A DNA stretch of 36,880 nt from Methylobacterium phyllostachyos (GCF_900103445.1 NZ_FNHS01000027.1:1-36880); one strand, 5' to 3'; positions 7,320-15,690 are shown, counted from the first letter of the stretch. Translations and numbers: made by a program. The notes: a model not told the origin generated them from the letters alone.

Positions 7320-7679
7320 GTGTCGATTTGCAATCTACGCGTTCCGCTTCTCCGCTGCGGTGCCCTTGCGCTCGTCGTGGGGGTGGTTGTGCTGGGCCCG
7401 GCCCAAGCCGGTCTCTCTAGCGCCATCCGCATCGTTCTGCAGAAGGGTCGGCACTACGATCCGACCGATCTGTTCCTGCACCGAGGCGATACGGTCACCC
7501 TAGTCAACGGTGACGACAACGCGGTCCATCATGCGTTCATTGAGGCCGACCGGTTTGCATTTGACGCTGGCGATCAGGAGCCCGGCAAACAGGCCACGCT
7601 GACCCTTAAGGAGCCTGGCGATTTCATTATCCAGTGCGGCATCCACCCGAAGATGAAACTCACCCTCCACGTAGAGTAG
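7320..7679 (+). CDS. exported cupredoxin-like blue-copper protein
   Basis: About 119 aa from GTG 7320, which opens a signal peptide with basic N-region, hydrophobic core (GALALVVGVVVLGPA) and AQA-like end. A GTG at 7257 is the alternative start. The domain begins IRIVLQKGRHYDPTDLFLHR and has the type 1 copper ligands in order: His in NAVHHAF, then Cys, His and Met in CGIHPKM (C-x2-H-x2-M). Such periplasmic proteins carry electrons; the best-known relatives are plastocyanin and pseudoazurin-type carriers. No dedicated oxidase or dehydrogenase partner is adjacent. Confidence 0.75.
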   Translation: MSICNLRVPLLRCGALALVVGVVVLGPAQAGLSSAIRIVLQKGRHYDPTDLFLHRGDTVTLVNGDDNAVHHAFIEADRFAFDAGDQEPGKQATLTLKEPGDFIIQCGIHPKMKLTLHVE

Positions 7680-7759
7680 CAGCACTGCCGGTGACGCTCG
7701 ATTAACCAGAGTTTCCTACATGATCTGAGCGCCAATCCGTCGAGATAGGAATTCTACCG

Positions 7760-9733
7760 GTGCCGTTGTTCGACGCCGATCTCCGTGCCCTAATGACGGC
7801 CATCGACAGATCCCGAGCGCGGATCGAGTTCGCCCCTGACGGGACGGTGCTGGCCGCCAACACCCTGTTCCTCAATCTGATGGGCTACACCCTCGCGGAG
7901 GTGAAAGGGCAGCATCACACCCTGTTCGTCTCCGCCGCCGAGCGTGACGGCGATGCGTACCGCGCGTTCTGGACGGCTCTGCGTAGTGGGGAGGCACAGA
8001 CCTGCGAGTTCAAGCGCGTCGCCAAGGGCGGTCGCGCCGTCTGGATCCAGGCGACGTACAATCCCGTGCTCGACCGTGCCGGACGGGTCACGCGGGTCGT
8101 CAAGTTCGCCACCGACATCACCGCGCAGGTGTTGCGCAACATCGATCACGATGGACAGCTCGATGCCTTGCATCGCTCGCAGGCGGTGATCGAGTTCGCC
8201 CTCGACGGCACCATCCTGACCGCCAACCAGAACTTCCTCGATGCCGTCGGCTACCGCCTCGACGAGGTCCAAGGCCGTCACCACAGCCTGTTCGTGGATG
8301 CTGGCGAGCAGGCCGGCACAGCCTATCGGGAGTTCTGGGCGACGCTCGGCCGGGGTGAGTTCGCCTCAGGCGAGTTCCGCCGCATCGCCAAGGGTGGGCG
8401 CGAAATTTGGATCCAGGCGACCTACAACCCGATCCGTAATCGGGACGGCGTGCCGGTGAAGGTGGTGAAGTTCGCCACCGACATCACCGCACACAAGCTC
8501 CAGACCACCGATGCGGCGGGCCAGCTCGCGGCCGTCAACCGATCGCAGGCCGTGATACAGTTCGCCTCTGACGGCACGGTGCTCGACGCCAACCCGAACT
8601 TCCTTCAAGCGGTTGGTTACCGGATCGAGGACATCCGCGGACAGCACCACGCCATGTTCGTCGAGCCCGGCTACGCGCAGACGCCAGAGTATGCCGCCTT
8701 TTGGGATCGCCTACGCAACGGCGAGTTCTTCTCCGGCATGTTCCAGCGCTTCGGCAAGGGCGGTCGCTCGGTCTGGATCCAGGCGAGCTACAACCCGATC
8801 TTCGACCCCAATGGCCGTCTGACCAAGATCGTGAAGTACGCCACCGACGTCACCGCCAACATGGCGGCGCGGTCCGTAGCGATCGAGGCGGCCGAGAAGA
8901 CCCTCGACCACGTCCAGGCGGTGACGGACGCCGCCGAGACGATGAACGCGGCGGCCCAGGAGATCTCGCGCAGCATGGCGCAGTCGAAGACCGTCGTCGA
9001 CGACATCCATGGGCGTGCCGGCGAAGCGAATGCCGCCACAGAACGCCTGCAGGCTGCCGCCAGCGCCATGGGCGGCGTCGGCGCGGTGATCGCGGGTATA
9101 GCCCAGCAGATCAATCTACTGGCCCTGAACGCCACGATCGAGGCCGCACGGGCTGGCGCGGCCGGCAAGGGCTTCGCGGTCGTCGCGACAGAGGTAAAGG
9201 AGTTGGCGGGTCAAGCCGCTAAGGCGACTCATCAGATCAGCGGTGAGGTCGCCGCAATGCAGGATGTGTCGGGTGAGGTGGCCACGACCCTGGCGACCAT
9301 CACCGCGGCGATCGACACGATCAGCGGGCACGTCGACGGCGTAAGTGGCTCGATGGACGAGCAGGCGCGCGCGACGGGCGAAATCCTGACCAGCATGCGA
9401 CAGGCGGCTGGCGGTGTATCAAGTATCAGCACCAGCTTGGATGACTGGACTGTCGGCATGGAGGAACGGCGCAACGAGCGTAGGACGCGCGTGTTGTTGC
9501 CGGCCACCATCACCACGTCCGGCAGCGGCTCCATCGCGTGCTCCGTCCGTGACCTATCGGATGGCGGGGCGCGGCTGCATGTGCGCAGGCACGCTCAGGT
9601 CCCGGAACGGTTCGACTTGATCCTCGATGGAGACGGACGTCGGTTCAGCTGCGAGGTCCGACATCGCTCCGACGCCAGCGTCAACGTGCAGTTTCTGTCG
9701 TCCCTCCAGGGCGGGACGGCGCGCGTGGCGTGA
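7760..9733 (+). CDS. soluble chemoreceptor: three PAS domains, MCP signalling domain, PilZ domain
   Basis: 657 aa from a GTG with AGGA nine bases upstream. Three near-identical PAS units of about 122 residues (roughly 10-125, 132-247, 254-370) each contain a YNP motif and end KFATDIT or KYATDVT. A methyl-accepting signalling domain follows with its conserved hairpin (LALNATIEAARAGAAGKGF, about residue 455). The last 85 residues form a PilZ domain with an RxxxR-type motif (RRNERRTR) and DLSDGGARL, which binds cyclic di-GMP. No TM segment is present, so it is cytoplasmic. It likely links redox or ligand sensing and c-di-GMP to the CheA/CheW array. No che genes are adjacent. Confidence 0.92.
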   Translation: MPLFDADLRALMTAIDRSRARIEFAPDGTVLAANTLFLNLMGYTLAEVKGQHHTLFVSAAERDGDAYRAFWTALRSGEAQTCEFKRVAKGGRAVWIQATYNPVLDRAGRVTRVVKFATDITAQVLRNIDHDGQLDALHRSQAVIEFALDGTILTANQNFLDAVGYRLDEVQGRHHSLFVDAGEQAGTAYREFWATLGRGEFASGEFRRIAKGGREIWIQATYNPIRNRDGVPVKVVKFATDITAHKLQTTDAAGQLAAVNRSQAVIQFASDGTVLDANPNFLQAVGYRIEDIRGQHHAMFVEPGYAQTPEYAAFWDRLRNGEFFSGMFQRFGKGGRSVWIQASYNPIFDPNGRLTKIVKYATDVTANMAARSVAIEAAEKTLDHVQAVTDAAETMNAAAQEISRSMAQSKTVVDDIHGRAGEANAATERLQAAASAMGGVGAVIAGIAQQINLLALNATIEAARAGAAGKGFAVVATEVKELAGQAAKATHQISGEVAAMQDVSGEVATTLATITAAIDTISGHVDGVSGSMDEQARATGEILTSMRQAAGGVSSISTSLDDWTVGMEERRNERRTRVLLPATITTSGSGSIACSVRDLSDGGARLHVRRHAQVPERFDLILDGDGRRFSCEVRHRSDASVNVQFLSSLQGGTARVA

Positions 9734-9913
9734 TAATGTAGCAAGAGGCCTGTTCGGCGGCCCCTACAAGATTAAAGGCATTGGCCGCCTCCTCACCGCT
9801 GTGGCGGCAGAGTAAACGAACGGTTCACCAACTCAGCGCAATTGCTTGGATCGCCTCGATCCTCTCGCGATGTGGCGACGTTCTACCGGCACACCCACCG
9901 GAGATACGCAGCC

Positions 9914-9988
9914 ATGCTGATCCTCAATCCGCTGACCGGACAGATGGTCGAGGTGCGTGTTCCCCGGCCGGGGCCAACGACCGCCTGA
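9914..9988 (+). CDS. possible 24-aa small protein
   Basis: A short frame (MLILNPLTGQMVEVRVPR) starts at an ATG with GGAGA nine bases upstream and stops 33 bases before the next gene. The amphipathic beta-like start is protein-like, but 24 codons are too few to judge. It could be a leader peptide for 10021 or a relic. The preceding 9734-9913 holds no other gene; at 9741-9760 a short frame in line with the chemoreceptor's 3' region reads RGLFGGPYK, echoing the end of the HNH protein. Confidence 0.3.
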   Translation: MLILNPLTGQMVEVRVPRPGPTTA

Positions 9989-10020
9989 TCAACAACCGCC
10001 CTTCACGCGCGACCAGAGCC

Positions 10021-10248
10021 ATGACCCTGTCCGACCTCGACAAGCCCGCCGAACTCACCGTGTGGCCCGGTCATACGCCGGCCCATGTCGCCGATGCTCG
10101 CAGCTTCTCGACGCTGCGCGCGGCTCTGGCTGCAGCAGCCGAGGCGATCGATGCGGAGGACGCGAAGCCCTGGATCATCACCGAGAGCGGTGACATTCTC
10201 GCGCCGGGCTGGATCCGAGCCAACACCGCCTCGTACCGCCTGCAATAA
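10021..10248 (+). CDS. small conserved-type protein, unknown function
   Basis: 75 aa from ATG 10021 (MTLSDLDKPAELTVWPGH); the frame is open upstream but not protein-like. A central helix (FSTLRAALAAAAEAIDAED) is followed by strands ending ILAPGWIRANTASYRLQ. The order helix, then PWIITESGDILAPGWI suggests a small alpha/beta fold. No signal or TM segment. Its stop overlaps the ATG of the next frame by one base. Confidence 0.65.
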   Translation: MTLSDLDKPAELTVWPGHTPAHVADARSFSTLRAALAAAAEAIDAEDAKPWIITESGDILAPGWIRANTASYRLQ

Positions 10249-10577
10249 TGGGCCGTGAGCCGGCGCTCGCGGTCTCCAGTCCCGCCGTATGGCGCCGACC
10301 CTCACGAGACCGCCTGGCCAAGGCATCACGGGCGAGCTCCGGTGAACTGGACCGGATGCGCCTGTCGTCGCGTGCTTGCCCGCGCCGGGCCGTTTGGTGT
10401 CGCGAACACCTCGGGCACGTATGCGGGAAGGATGGACGCTGTGGCAGCTGTGCGGAGCGATGTCGCCGCGTCGGCCTGACAGCAGCTCCCGGCATCAGCG
10501 CGACTGCGCCAGTGAGGCCGCACCGAGGCCCGCCGTCTCAAGACGACCTCGGTGCTGCTCTCCGGGCGCTTGGTTAG
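10248..10577 (+). CDS. possible Cys-rich protein
   Basis: 109 aa; the ATG overlaps the previous stop (TAATG). The first 36 residues look non-native, so a start at 10356 (MRLSSRACPRRAVW) is also possible. The middle carries regularly spaced Cys/His (ACPRRAVWCREHLGHVCG, then RCGSCAERC), which could be a zinc site. The tail is Pro/Ala-rich. Against it, the frame lies in high-GC sequence where chance open frames are common, and it overlaps the 3' end of the GAF gene by four bases. Confidence 0.35.
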   Translation: MGREPALAVSSPAVWRRPSRDRLAKASRASSGELDRMRLSSRACPRRAVWCREHLGHVCGKDGRCGSCAERCRRVGLTAAPGISATAPVRPHRGPPSQDDLGAALRALG

Positions 10578-11071
10578 GCTAGGGCGTTGCCTTGTATACG
10601 AGCCAAGGCAGCCCCTGTGGCTTCTGCCAATGCCTCCAGACGATAGACCGTACCCTCGTCCACGCTGACGAAGGAGCACCAGTACGCCCCCAGCGCGGCG
10701 ACCGGCTCGGGCGATCCGATTGGCACCATCACGAGGCTGCGCATCGAGGTATGACGGTAGGCAGCAGCCGGCAACCGCGGATCGACCTCGATGTCCGGCA
10801 CGACCGCGGTCTCGTTGTTGAGCATCGCCCAGCCCGAGATACAGGCATCGAGCGGGAAGCGGTTCCCGCGCCACAAGTAGCCAATCGCATCCTCGGCGAC
10901 GTAGTGGCAGCGGTCGCCCTCTCGCAACACAACGGCAATGCCGTCAGAGCCGGCGATCTGCCGCGCTGTATCGCGCAGGATCGTTACGACCTCATCCAGG
11001 GACCGGGCCGCATCGAGCCTACGGTTGACCCGGACGAGCCTTTGATCAGCCTGGAAATGATCCTCTGACAT
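10574..11071 (-). CDS. stand-alone GAF-domain protein
   Basis: 165 aa. Residues about 18-160 match the GAF order: N-terminal helix (DAARSLDEVVTILRDTARQI), strands (GIAVVLREGDRCHYVAEDA), FPLDACISGWAM and a C-terminal helix (LEALAEATGAALARIQ). There is no kinase, cyclase or HTH domain, so it is a single-domain sensor or an adaptor. The ligand is unknown; no haem or bilin Cys is evident. It is related in style to the GAF sensors that precede histidine kinases in alphaproteobacteria. Confidence 0.8.
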   Translation of the reverse strand: MSEDHFQADQRLVRVNRRLDAARSLDEVVTILRDTARQIAGSDGIAVVLREGDRCHYVAEDAIGYLWRGNRFPLDACISGWAMLNNETAVVPDIEVDPRLPAAAYRHTSMRSLVMVPIGSPEPVAALGAYWCSFVSVDEGTVYRLEALAEATGAALARIQGNALA

Positions 11072-11095
11072 CCGCCTAAGCTACAGGATCAGCGT

Positions 11096-11326
11096 TCAGG
11101 GGTCCACGTCAGGGGCATCTGCGATCCGCAACGACCACGCGACATGTCCGTTCGCGTCAACGAGGTAGAGCGCGTTCGCCTTCAGGTTGGACATGTTCAG
11201 TTCGACGGCCTTGGCCAGAACGACGGCATCGGCCGCGTCTTTAGCCGTGATGACCTCTTCGTAGACCGGGGCACTCAGCAACCCATCGGGCGCCCGCAGG
11301 GCCACACAAAATCGATAATCCCGCAT
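11096..11326 (-). CDS. small conserved-type protein, unknown function
   Basis: 76 aa (MRDYRFCVALRAPDGLLSAP). An alternation of strand-like segments and a helix (DAADAVVLAKAVELNMSN) suggests a small alpha/beta fold; the end is NALYLVDANGHVAWSLRI. No signal peptide or TM segment. It lies 25 bases upstream of the GAF gene on the same strand and could be co-transcribed with it. No function is assigned. Confidence 0.65.
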   Translation of the reverse strand: MRDYRFCVALRAPDGLLSAPVYEEVITAKDAADAVVLAKAVELNMSNLKANALYLVDANGHVAWSLRIADAPDVDP

Positions 11327-11355
11327 CGTTCGTCAGACCGTCCGGTTGCATGCAC

Positions 11356-12123
11356 TCACGACATAGCACGAGACCCCCGTAACGGACCCGCAGCAGAATT
11401 CTTCCTTGGCACGCCGCGAGCCCGAACCGCTGCCCCTCGGCAGCCTTCTTCCTTCGGTTCTGCGTCCACAACTTGCCCTTGTGGATCTCCCTTATCCGTG
11501 GGGTGCATCGTTTTGCACCCTATGCTGCCCAAGAGCGCCGGGGCCGCGGATCGCCCTCCCCGCCGGAGCCATTGCAGCCACTCCCGGCTGATGATCCGCA
11601 CCACGTTCGGGTCGGACTTCCGCCCTTGGTGACGGCGCTCCTGGATGGTCAACAGGCCGTCGCCCTCGGCAAGGCGGATCGCGGCCTGTGCCAGCCGCCG
11701 ACAGACGCCCGCCCGCGCGGCGATGGCGTCGATGCACAGCCCGCAGGCGCCGTTGCGGGCCATCTCGTCGCCAACGATCCGAAGGACCGCGAGCTGCCCG
11801 GTGGTGAACCTGCTGGCGAGCGCGGGCGGCATCGGACCGGAGCAGGCCAGCCGACGGCGGCGCTCGATCGCCACGGATCGCTCAGGAGCCCGCTGGAGGC
11901 GCTTCGGCGGGAACAGCGTCACACGGCCAAGCGGGATGCCCATGGGCACCACGGTCTCGCGCACGGCGCTCCTGCGGGCATGCAGCAGCTCGGCCAGCCC
12001 CTGGGCCTCTGAGTCGGTGACGGTCTCGGCGGCGTGAGCCTGCCAGATAGTGCGCGACAGGTCGTCGAGCTGCGCGAGTGTCCGCGCGCCCTCGATCGCC
12101 GACCGCATGGTGGCGTGAAACAT
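11356..12123 (-). CDS. winged-helix/HTH protein, possibly replication- or phage-related
   Basis: 255 aa. The centre holds a winged-helix DNA-binding domain (about residues 108-195): LRIVGDEMARNGACGLCIDA, IAARAGVCRRLAQAAIRLA and a wing GLLTIQERRHQGRKSDPNVV, ending ISREWLQWLRRG. The N-terminal 60 residues are helical. The C-terminal 55 residues are low-complexity and basic and may be unstructured. Similar proteins occur in rhizobial and Methylobacterium prophages and plasmids without known function; a replication or copy-control role is a guess. Confidence 0.68.
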   Translation of the reverse strand: MFHATMRSAIEGARTLAQLDDLSRTIWQAHAAETVTDSEAQGLAELLHARRSAVRETVVPMGIPLGRVTLFPPKRLQRAPERSVAIERRRRLACSGPMPPALASRFTTGQLAVLRIVGDEMARNGACGLCIDAIAARAGVCRRLAQAAIRLAEGDGLLTIQERRHQGRKSDPNVVRIISREWLQWLRRGGRSAAPALLGSIGCKTMHPTDKGDPQGQVVDAEPKEEGCRGAAVRARGVPRKNSAAGPLRGSRAMS

Positions 12124-12176
12124 CGTACCCGGTCCCTCACGGGCCGCGGTTAAGGTCCAGGCAAAGCCTCTCCTGT

Positions 12177-12196
12177 GCGAGAATTGGCGTTCTCGC
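12177..12196. other. perfect stem-loop in the intergenic region
   Basis: GCGAGAA-TTGGCG-TTCTCGC forms a perfect 7-bp stem with a six-base loop, 54 bases upstream of the leftward winged-helix gene. It may sit in that gene's promoter or leader or be an operator. Bases 12124-12432 contain no convincing gene. Confidence 0.35.
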
Positions 12197-12267
12197 TTGA
12201 CTCCGCGGGGGAGGTCATGGCTTGTGGGGGGTATCGAGTCCGGCCCACAAGGCCCCAGGATTTTCAG

Positions 12268-12305
12268 CAGGCTCCCGTTTGGCGACGGGGGCCTGTTGGC
12301 TTTTC
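12268..12305 (+). terminator. stem-loop with T-rich tail, candidate terminator or attenuator
   Basis: CAGGCTCCCGT pairs with ACGGGGGCCTG (11 bp, one G-U) around TTGGCG, followed by TTGGCTTTTC. It lies in front of the rightward gene at 12433 and behind no rightward gene, so it may act as a leader attenuator. The T-tract is short. Confidence 0.4.
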
Positions 12306-12432
12306 AGGGTCTATCTCGCGGCGATGGTCTCCTGAATGGCGGCCGCGACTCGCCGAGGCGAGCATGGCCGTGACCGCCCATGTCGGCCGGGGCATGCCGT
12401 TAAGTCAACGTCAGGGGGTGATCAGCACGCCT

Positions 12433-12696
12433 ATGCCTGCCGGACTACCAACCGTCGCCGACCTGCGCAGGGCCGGTGCCATCACGAGCCTAGAGGTTGT
12501 TGCGGCGATCGACGCCTACCTTCGAGATCCAACAGCCGGCTCCTACCACTTCGCTAGCGGCCACAACCTCGACGTCGCGGCACTCGTCAGGGCATCGCCA
12601 GCCTTCGTGATGGTGGAGCAGTCCGGCCAGCGCGAAACCACATTTCGGACCGTGCTGGCGGCGGCCATCATGGCGGCGCGTCCGACCCCGCCGTGA
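12433..12696 (+). CDS. small conserved-type protein, paralogue of 20452-20718
   Basis: 87 aa from ATG 12433 (MPAGLPTVADLRRAGAIT). The open frame extends upstream, but the paralogue on the other strand at 20452-20718 begins at the same residue, which fixes the start. Shared blocks are P-T-x-ADLR, VAA(I/V)D-Y-RDP and FASGH-(x3)-(D)(V/I)AA. The fold looks helical and a DNA- or protein-binding role would fit, but none is known. AGGGGGTGA upstream is a weak ribosome site. Confidence 0.65.
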   Translation: MPAGLPTVADLRRAGAITSLEVVAAIDAYLRDPTAGSYHFASGHNLDVAALVRASPAFVMVEQSGQRETTFRTVLAAAIMAARPTPP

Positions 12697-12864
12697 TCTG
12701 CTCACGGGGCGGGAATGCGTCCGATCTCACTAGCATGTGAGCCGAGCCGATACGCGAAGTGGTTCAGTGGCGAATTGCCTATACTTGCTTTGCGAGCCTT
12801 ATCAGCGCTTAATGCTGGTTGATTGAATAGTTATCTCCTTTCTTCCGTAGAATTAGGTTGGACG

Positions 12865-13074
12865 ATGAAAATAATATCGATCGCGTGTATAGCTTTTGTA
12901 GCAATGGTTAGCTCCAGCACGGCACAGGTAAATGAAAAGCGTGAAAAATGCCTACAAGAGGCTGAGGCTAAGGGATTATATTCAAGAAATTCAGGCAAGG
13001 GGTCTGCTGCGTCGAATAGGTTCAACATGCCAGAAAGAGGCAAGTTCATGAATGAATGCATGTCGCGACGATGA
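12865..13074 (+). CDS. small exported PsiF-like protein
   Basis: 69 aa from the ATG that opens a signal peptide (MKIISIACIAFVAMVSSSTA). The mature part begins KCLQEAEAKGL and ends ERGKFMNECMSRR, matching the pattern of psiF-type repeats (Cys, AxxxGL, R-xxFM-xxC). PsiF relatives are periplasmic and of unknown biochemical role; some are phosphate-starvation-induced. The gene is clearly AT-richer than its neighbours, as is the leader before it, which suggests recent acquisition. A related design is encoded at 32439. Confidence 0.65.
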   Translation: MKIISIACIAFVAMVSSSTAQVNEKREKCLQEAEAKGLYSRNSGKGSAASNRFNMPERGKFMNECMSRR

Positions 13075-13147
13075 TTGGAGTTCGTAGCAGCTTACAGATC
13101 TCACAGCTCGTCAACGGGCAAAAGCGGCAAAGTCGGCCTTGCGCACG

Positions 13148-13166
13148 AAAAAACCCGCCGCGGGTT
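13148..13166 (-). terminator. rho-independent terminator, strongest on the minus strand
   Basis: AACCCGC-C-GCGGGTT is a perfect palindromic stem. On the minus strand it is followed by a run of T (the AAAAAA at 13148-13153 on the plus strand). No leftward gene ends just to its right, so it may stop antisense transcription entering the AT-rich gene at 12865, or act in both directions. Confidence 0.5.
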
Positions 13167-13303
13167 AACCGGGCGGGCGAGGTAGGGAGGCGTCCCGAAT
13201 GGCTTCTGGACGTCGAAGACATTCCTCACGTCGGATGGTTAACGAAACGCTAGCACTCCGCCATACGCTTGCGGTCCAGTGAACACCGCGGCATTCCCGC
13301 CGC

Positions 13304-13630
13304 ATGATCCGGTCCGAGCTCGTCGCCCGCATCGCGGAGCAGAACCCCTACCTGTACGCTAGGGACGCGCAAGCGGTGGTCGACGCCATCCTCGATCGCA
13401 TCGCCACCGCGCTGGCGGACGGCGACCGTGTCGAGCTGCGCGACTTCGGCACCTTCGAGACCCGGGACCGTGAGGCTCGCACCGGCCGCAACCCGCGCAC
13501 GGGCCAGAGCGTCGCCGTGGCGGCCAAGCGGGATGTCCGGTTCAGGCCGGGGAAGGCCTTGCGGGCGCGGCTCAATCTTGATCGGGTCGATCCTGAGCAT
13601 GAGGTGGAACGCCTGTCACGAGCCTCATGA
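13304..13630 (+). CDS. ihfB: HU/IHF-family DNA-bending protein, IhfB-like
   Basis: 108 aa. It begins MIRSELVARIAEQN, has the family helices and saddle strands (DRVELRDFGTFETRDR), and carries the DNA-intercalating arm RTGRNPRTG (residues 59-67) followed by FRPGKALRARLN. The MxxSEL start, the KPGK-like block and ...LR-R-N closely match integration host factor beta rather than HU. It bends DNA in the nucleoid, recombination, partition and transcription. A mobile-replicon copy could assist the recombinase and ParA system here. The last 17 residues (LDRVDPEHEVERLSR) extend beyond the usual end. Confidence 0.88.
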   Translation: MIRSELVARIAEQNPYLYARDAQAVVDAILDRIATALADGDRVELRDFGTFETRDREARTGRNPRTGQSVAVAAKRDVRFRPGKALRARLNLDRVDPEHEVERLSRAS

Positions 13631-13678
13631 TCTCGCCCTTGCTCTTGCGCCTCTGGGGCGTCGCTTGCACCCGGGTAA

Positions 13679-14236
13679 TCAGTCGGCGTTCTCAGGCGCC
13701 TGCTGCAGGCCGAACCACCCCTTCATCTTCGAAGGTAACAGGCTGGCGCGTCGTCTCTTGGGAACAGCAGAGCCGCGCACCGCATCCAGTCGGCTCGCCG
13801 CTTCGTCCAAGCCCAGGGCATCCGCCTGCCGTCCGATTTTGAGTGCGCCTTCCAAGACGGCAAGCCCGTCCTCGAAGTCGAACTGAAATGGCATGGTTGG
13901 GAAAAATCGATCGACTTCGAGGCAAGCATCGATGTAGCGCGCTCGCTCCCGTTCAATCTCGGGCGTGTCCGCACAGGCCAATCGGGTCACGAAAGGCATC
14001 AGCCGCTGCCGCTGCACATCCGCGGCTTCATCGTTCAACCGCATAGCGAGCTGACAGATCGGACGCGAGAAGCAATCCGGCATCGATCTAACCGACCCGA
14101 CACGTCGGTACGGGAAACCGCATGCCACGACCGCGGCCTCGTTGATGCAGGTGCCGCCCGTCGGACCAGGGAAATCGTGCGAGCCGCGGAGAAGCTTCCA
14201 GTGCAGGATGTGACTGAATTCGCTCATGGTGGCCAA
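13679..14236 (-). CDS. conserved-type hypothetical protein (HDFPGP motif)
   Basis: 185 aa. The N-terminus has distinctive blocks (MSEFSHILHWKLLRGSHDFPG then GGTCINEAAVVACGFPY, CFSRPICQLAMRLND) and a helical middle (MPFVTRLACADTPEIERERA). The family is common in alphaproteobacteria as a hypothetical protein. Conserved His, Asp and Cys could be catalytic or metal-binding, but nothing is established. The C-terminus is basic (AVPKRRRASLLPSKMK). A start three residues later (MSEF) is also possible. Confidence 0.7.
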   Translation of the reverse strand: MATMSEFSHILHWKLLRGSHDFPGPTGGTCINEAAVVACGFPYRRVGSVRSMPDCFSRPICQLAMRLNDEAADVQRQRLMPFVTRLACADTPEIERERARYIDACLEVDRFFPTMPFQFDFEDGLAVLEGALKIGRQADALGLDEAASRLDAVRGSAVPKRRRASLLPSKMKGWFGLQQAPENAD

Positions 14237-14455
14237 CTCCGTAGCCGTCCCCCGCTGAAACTCCTCCTGTATTGCTACACCGTCAACAGTCGGAACGGTG
14301 GTTGTTCTAAAACGGCTCCGATGCCGCAGCCTCGGTCGCCTGACGGATCAGGCATGCAACTGAATACAATATTTCAGGTTGGTTACGGGATTGGGAGGAT
14401 CGGCAGTTCGCGCATCGCTTCATGAGCGCGTCCTTGCTCAGCGCAGCGTGATACG

Positions 14456-15184
14456 ATGGCACCCTCGGGGAACCCTTTAGGCATCGTGGCCCGTCGACTG
14501 GCCCGTGCGGTATCGTTCACGGCCGTGGACCAAGGCGCGATCGAGCGACTGCCCGTCGTTACCCGGATCCTCGAAGCCTCCCGGGATATCATCTATGAGG
14601 ATAATTCGTCCGCGCATTGCTGCGTAATTCTCGATGGCTGGACCTGTTGCTATCAGCTCCTCGCAAATGGTCGACGCCAGATCCTATCGTTCCACGTGCC
14701 CGGCGATCTGCCGGATCTGCAGAGTCTGTACCTGCCATCGCCCGATTTCGGCATGGCTACAGTGACCCGCGCCTCTGTCGCCTTTGTGCCGCATACTCAT
14801 CTACGGAGGCTGGCCCAACAATCTCCTGCTATGGCCCAAGCTTTCTGGCGGGAAGTTGTCGTGACCGCAGCAACCCACCGGGCCTGGATCACCAGCTTGG
14901 GTCGACGCGATGCCCGTCAGAAGGTGGCCCACCTCTTCTGCGAGCTGTATCTGCGCCTCGAAGCAGCCAGCCTCGCAGGTGACCACATCATGCCGATGCC
15001 GCTTCGGCAGAATGACCTCGCCGATGCGTTGGGGCTGACGTCCGTTCACATGAACCGGGTACTAAGAAATATGCGGACAGAAGGCCTGTTTGACCTACGA
15101 TCTCGTAGATTGAAGATCCGGGACTGGGCTGCTCTCGCCTCAGCCGCCGAGTTCAACCCACAATATCTGCACCTCGGAAATTAG
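14456..15184 (+). CDS. Crp/Fnr-family transcriptional regulator
   Basis: 242 aa. An N-terminal cyclic-nucleotide-binding-type beta barrel (about 30-135: HCCVILDGWTCCYQLLANG, RRQILSFHVPGDLPDL) is joined by a dimerisation helix to a C-terminal HTH (about 170-225: RQNDLADALGLTSVHMNRVL). No four-cysteine Fnr iron-sulphur motif is present, and the ligand is unknown. The following DUF6894 gene and RNA array lie downstream and could be targets. The upstream 14237-14455 holds no gene I can support. Confidence 0.88.
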   Translation: MAPSGNPLGIVARRLARAVSFTAVDQGAIERLPVVTRILEASRDIIYEDNSSAHCCVILDGWTCCYQLLANGRRQILSFHVPGDLPDLQSLYLPSPDFGMATVTRASVAFVPHTHLRRLAQQSPAMAQAFWREVVVTAATHRAWITSLGRRDARQKVAHLFCELYLRLEAASLAGDHIMPMPLRQNDLADALGLTSVHMNRVLRNMRTEGLFDLRSRRLKIRDWAALASAAEFNPQYLHLGN

Positions 15185-15301
15185 CCTCTCGGCGATATCC
15201 TCCTCACGTACTCAGCTACGACGACGCTGATGATATCCGCCCCGCGTAGAACCGTTTGCACATGCCTGTGGTTGGCAACGTATCGACGCTCAGAGGTCCT
15301 T

Positions 15302-15544
15302 ATGGCCCGCTACTTCTTCGATGTGACCAACGGCAGTGTCGTCAGCGACGATGAGGGCATCGAGTTCGATGATGCCCACTCCGCCTCGCAGGAAGCGCTT
15401 CGATCGCTCCCCGACATGGCGAAGGATCAGTTGCTGATGCAGGTCGGTGAGAAGGTCAGCGTCACGATGCGGGACGACCACGGTGTCCCGGTCTACCGAG
15501 CCACCCTTACGATTGAGGACGAGTGGCTGGCAGGGCGGCCATAG
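15302..15544 (+). CDS. DUF6894-family small protein
   Basis: 80 aa from ATG 15302. The pattern MARYFFDVTNGSVVSDDEGI, then DAHSASQEALRSLPDMA and a final strand block (VYRATLTIEDEWLAG) is that of the DUF6894 family, abundant in Methylobacterium and rhizobia and of unknown function. It lies immediately upstream of the stem-loop RNA array. In some alphaproteobacteria short proteins precede comparable small-RNA arrays and are co-transcribed with them, so linkage is possible. Confidence 0.8.
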   Translation: MARYFFDVTNGSVVSDDEGIEFDDAHSASQEALRSLPDMAKDQLLMQVGEKVSVTMRDDHGVPVYRATLTIEDEWLAGRP

Positions 15545-15636
15545 GCTCTCGTCGCGTCTGCTGTACCGGATGCGCGAGACATTTGTACCTCGCACAAGGT
15601 TTGCTACGCCTACAAGGTCGGGTCTCCTCTCGACCA

Positions 15637-15690
15637 CCACGCTCGCCCTGCGATGCCTCCTCCCAAGGTCCATCAGAAGGGCGGGCGTGG
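15637..15690 (+). ncRNA. stem-loop 1 with CCTCCTCCC apical loop
   Basis: CCACGCTCGCCC (15637-15648) pairs fully with GGGCGGGCGTGG (15679-15690), one G-U. Inside, GATG (15652-15655) pairs with CATC (15671-15674), presenting CCTCCTCCC (15656-15664) in the apical loop. This nonamer is complementary to Shine-Dalgarno-type sequence and is the hallmark of CcsR/cuckoo-type RNAs. The plus strand is taken as sense because the C-rich loop then lies in the RNA. Confidence 0.65.

Noticed and set aside
7760..8870. DNA tandem repeat in 7.8-8.9 kb as a mobile or noncoding repeat
   Set aside because: The periodicity of about 366 bases is explained by three PAS domains in one reading frame.
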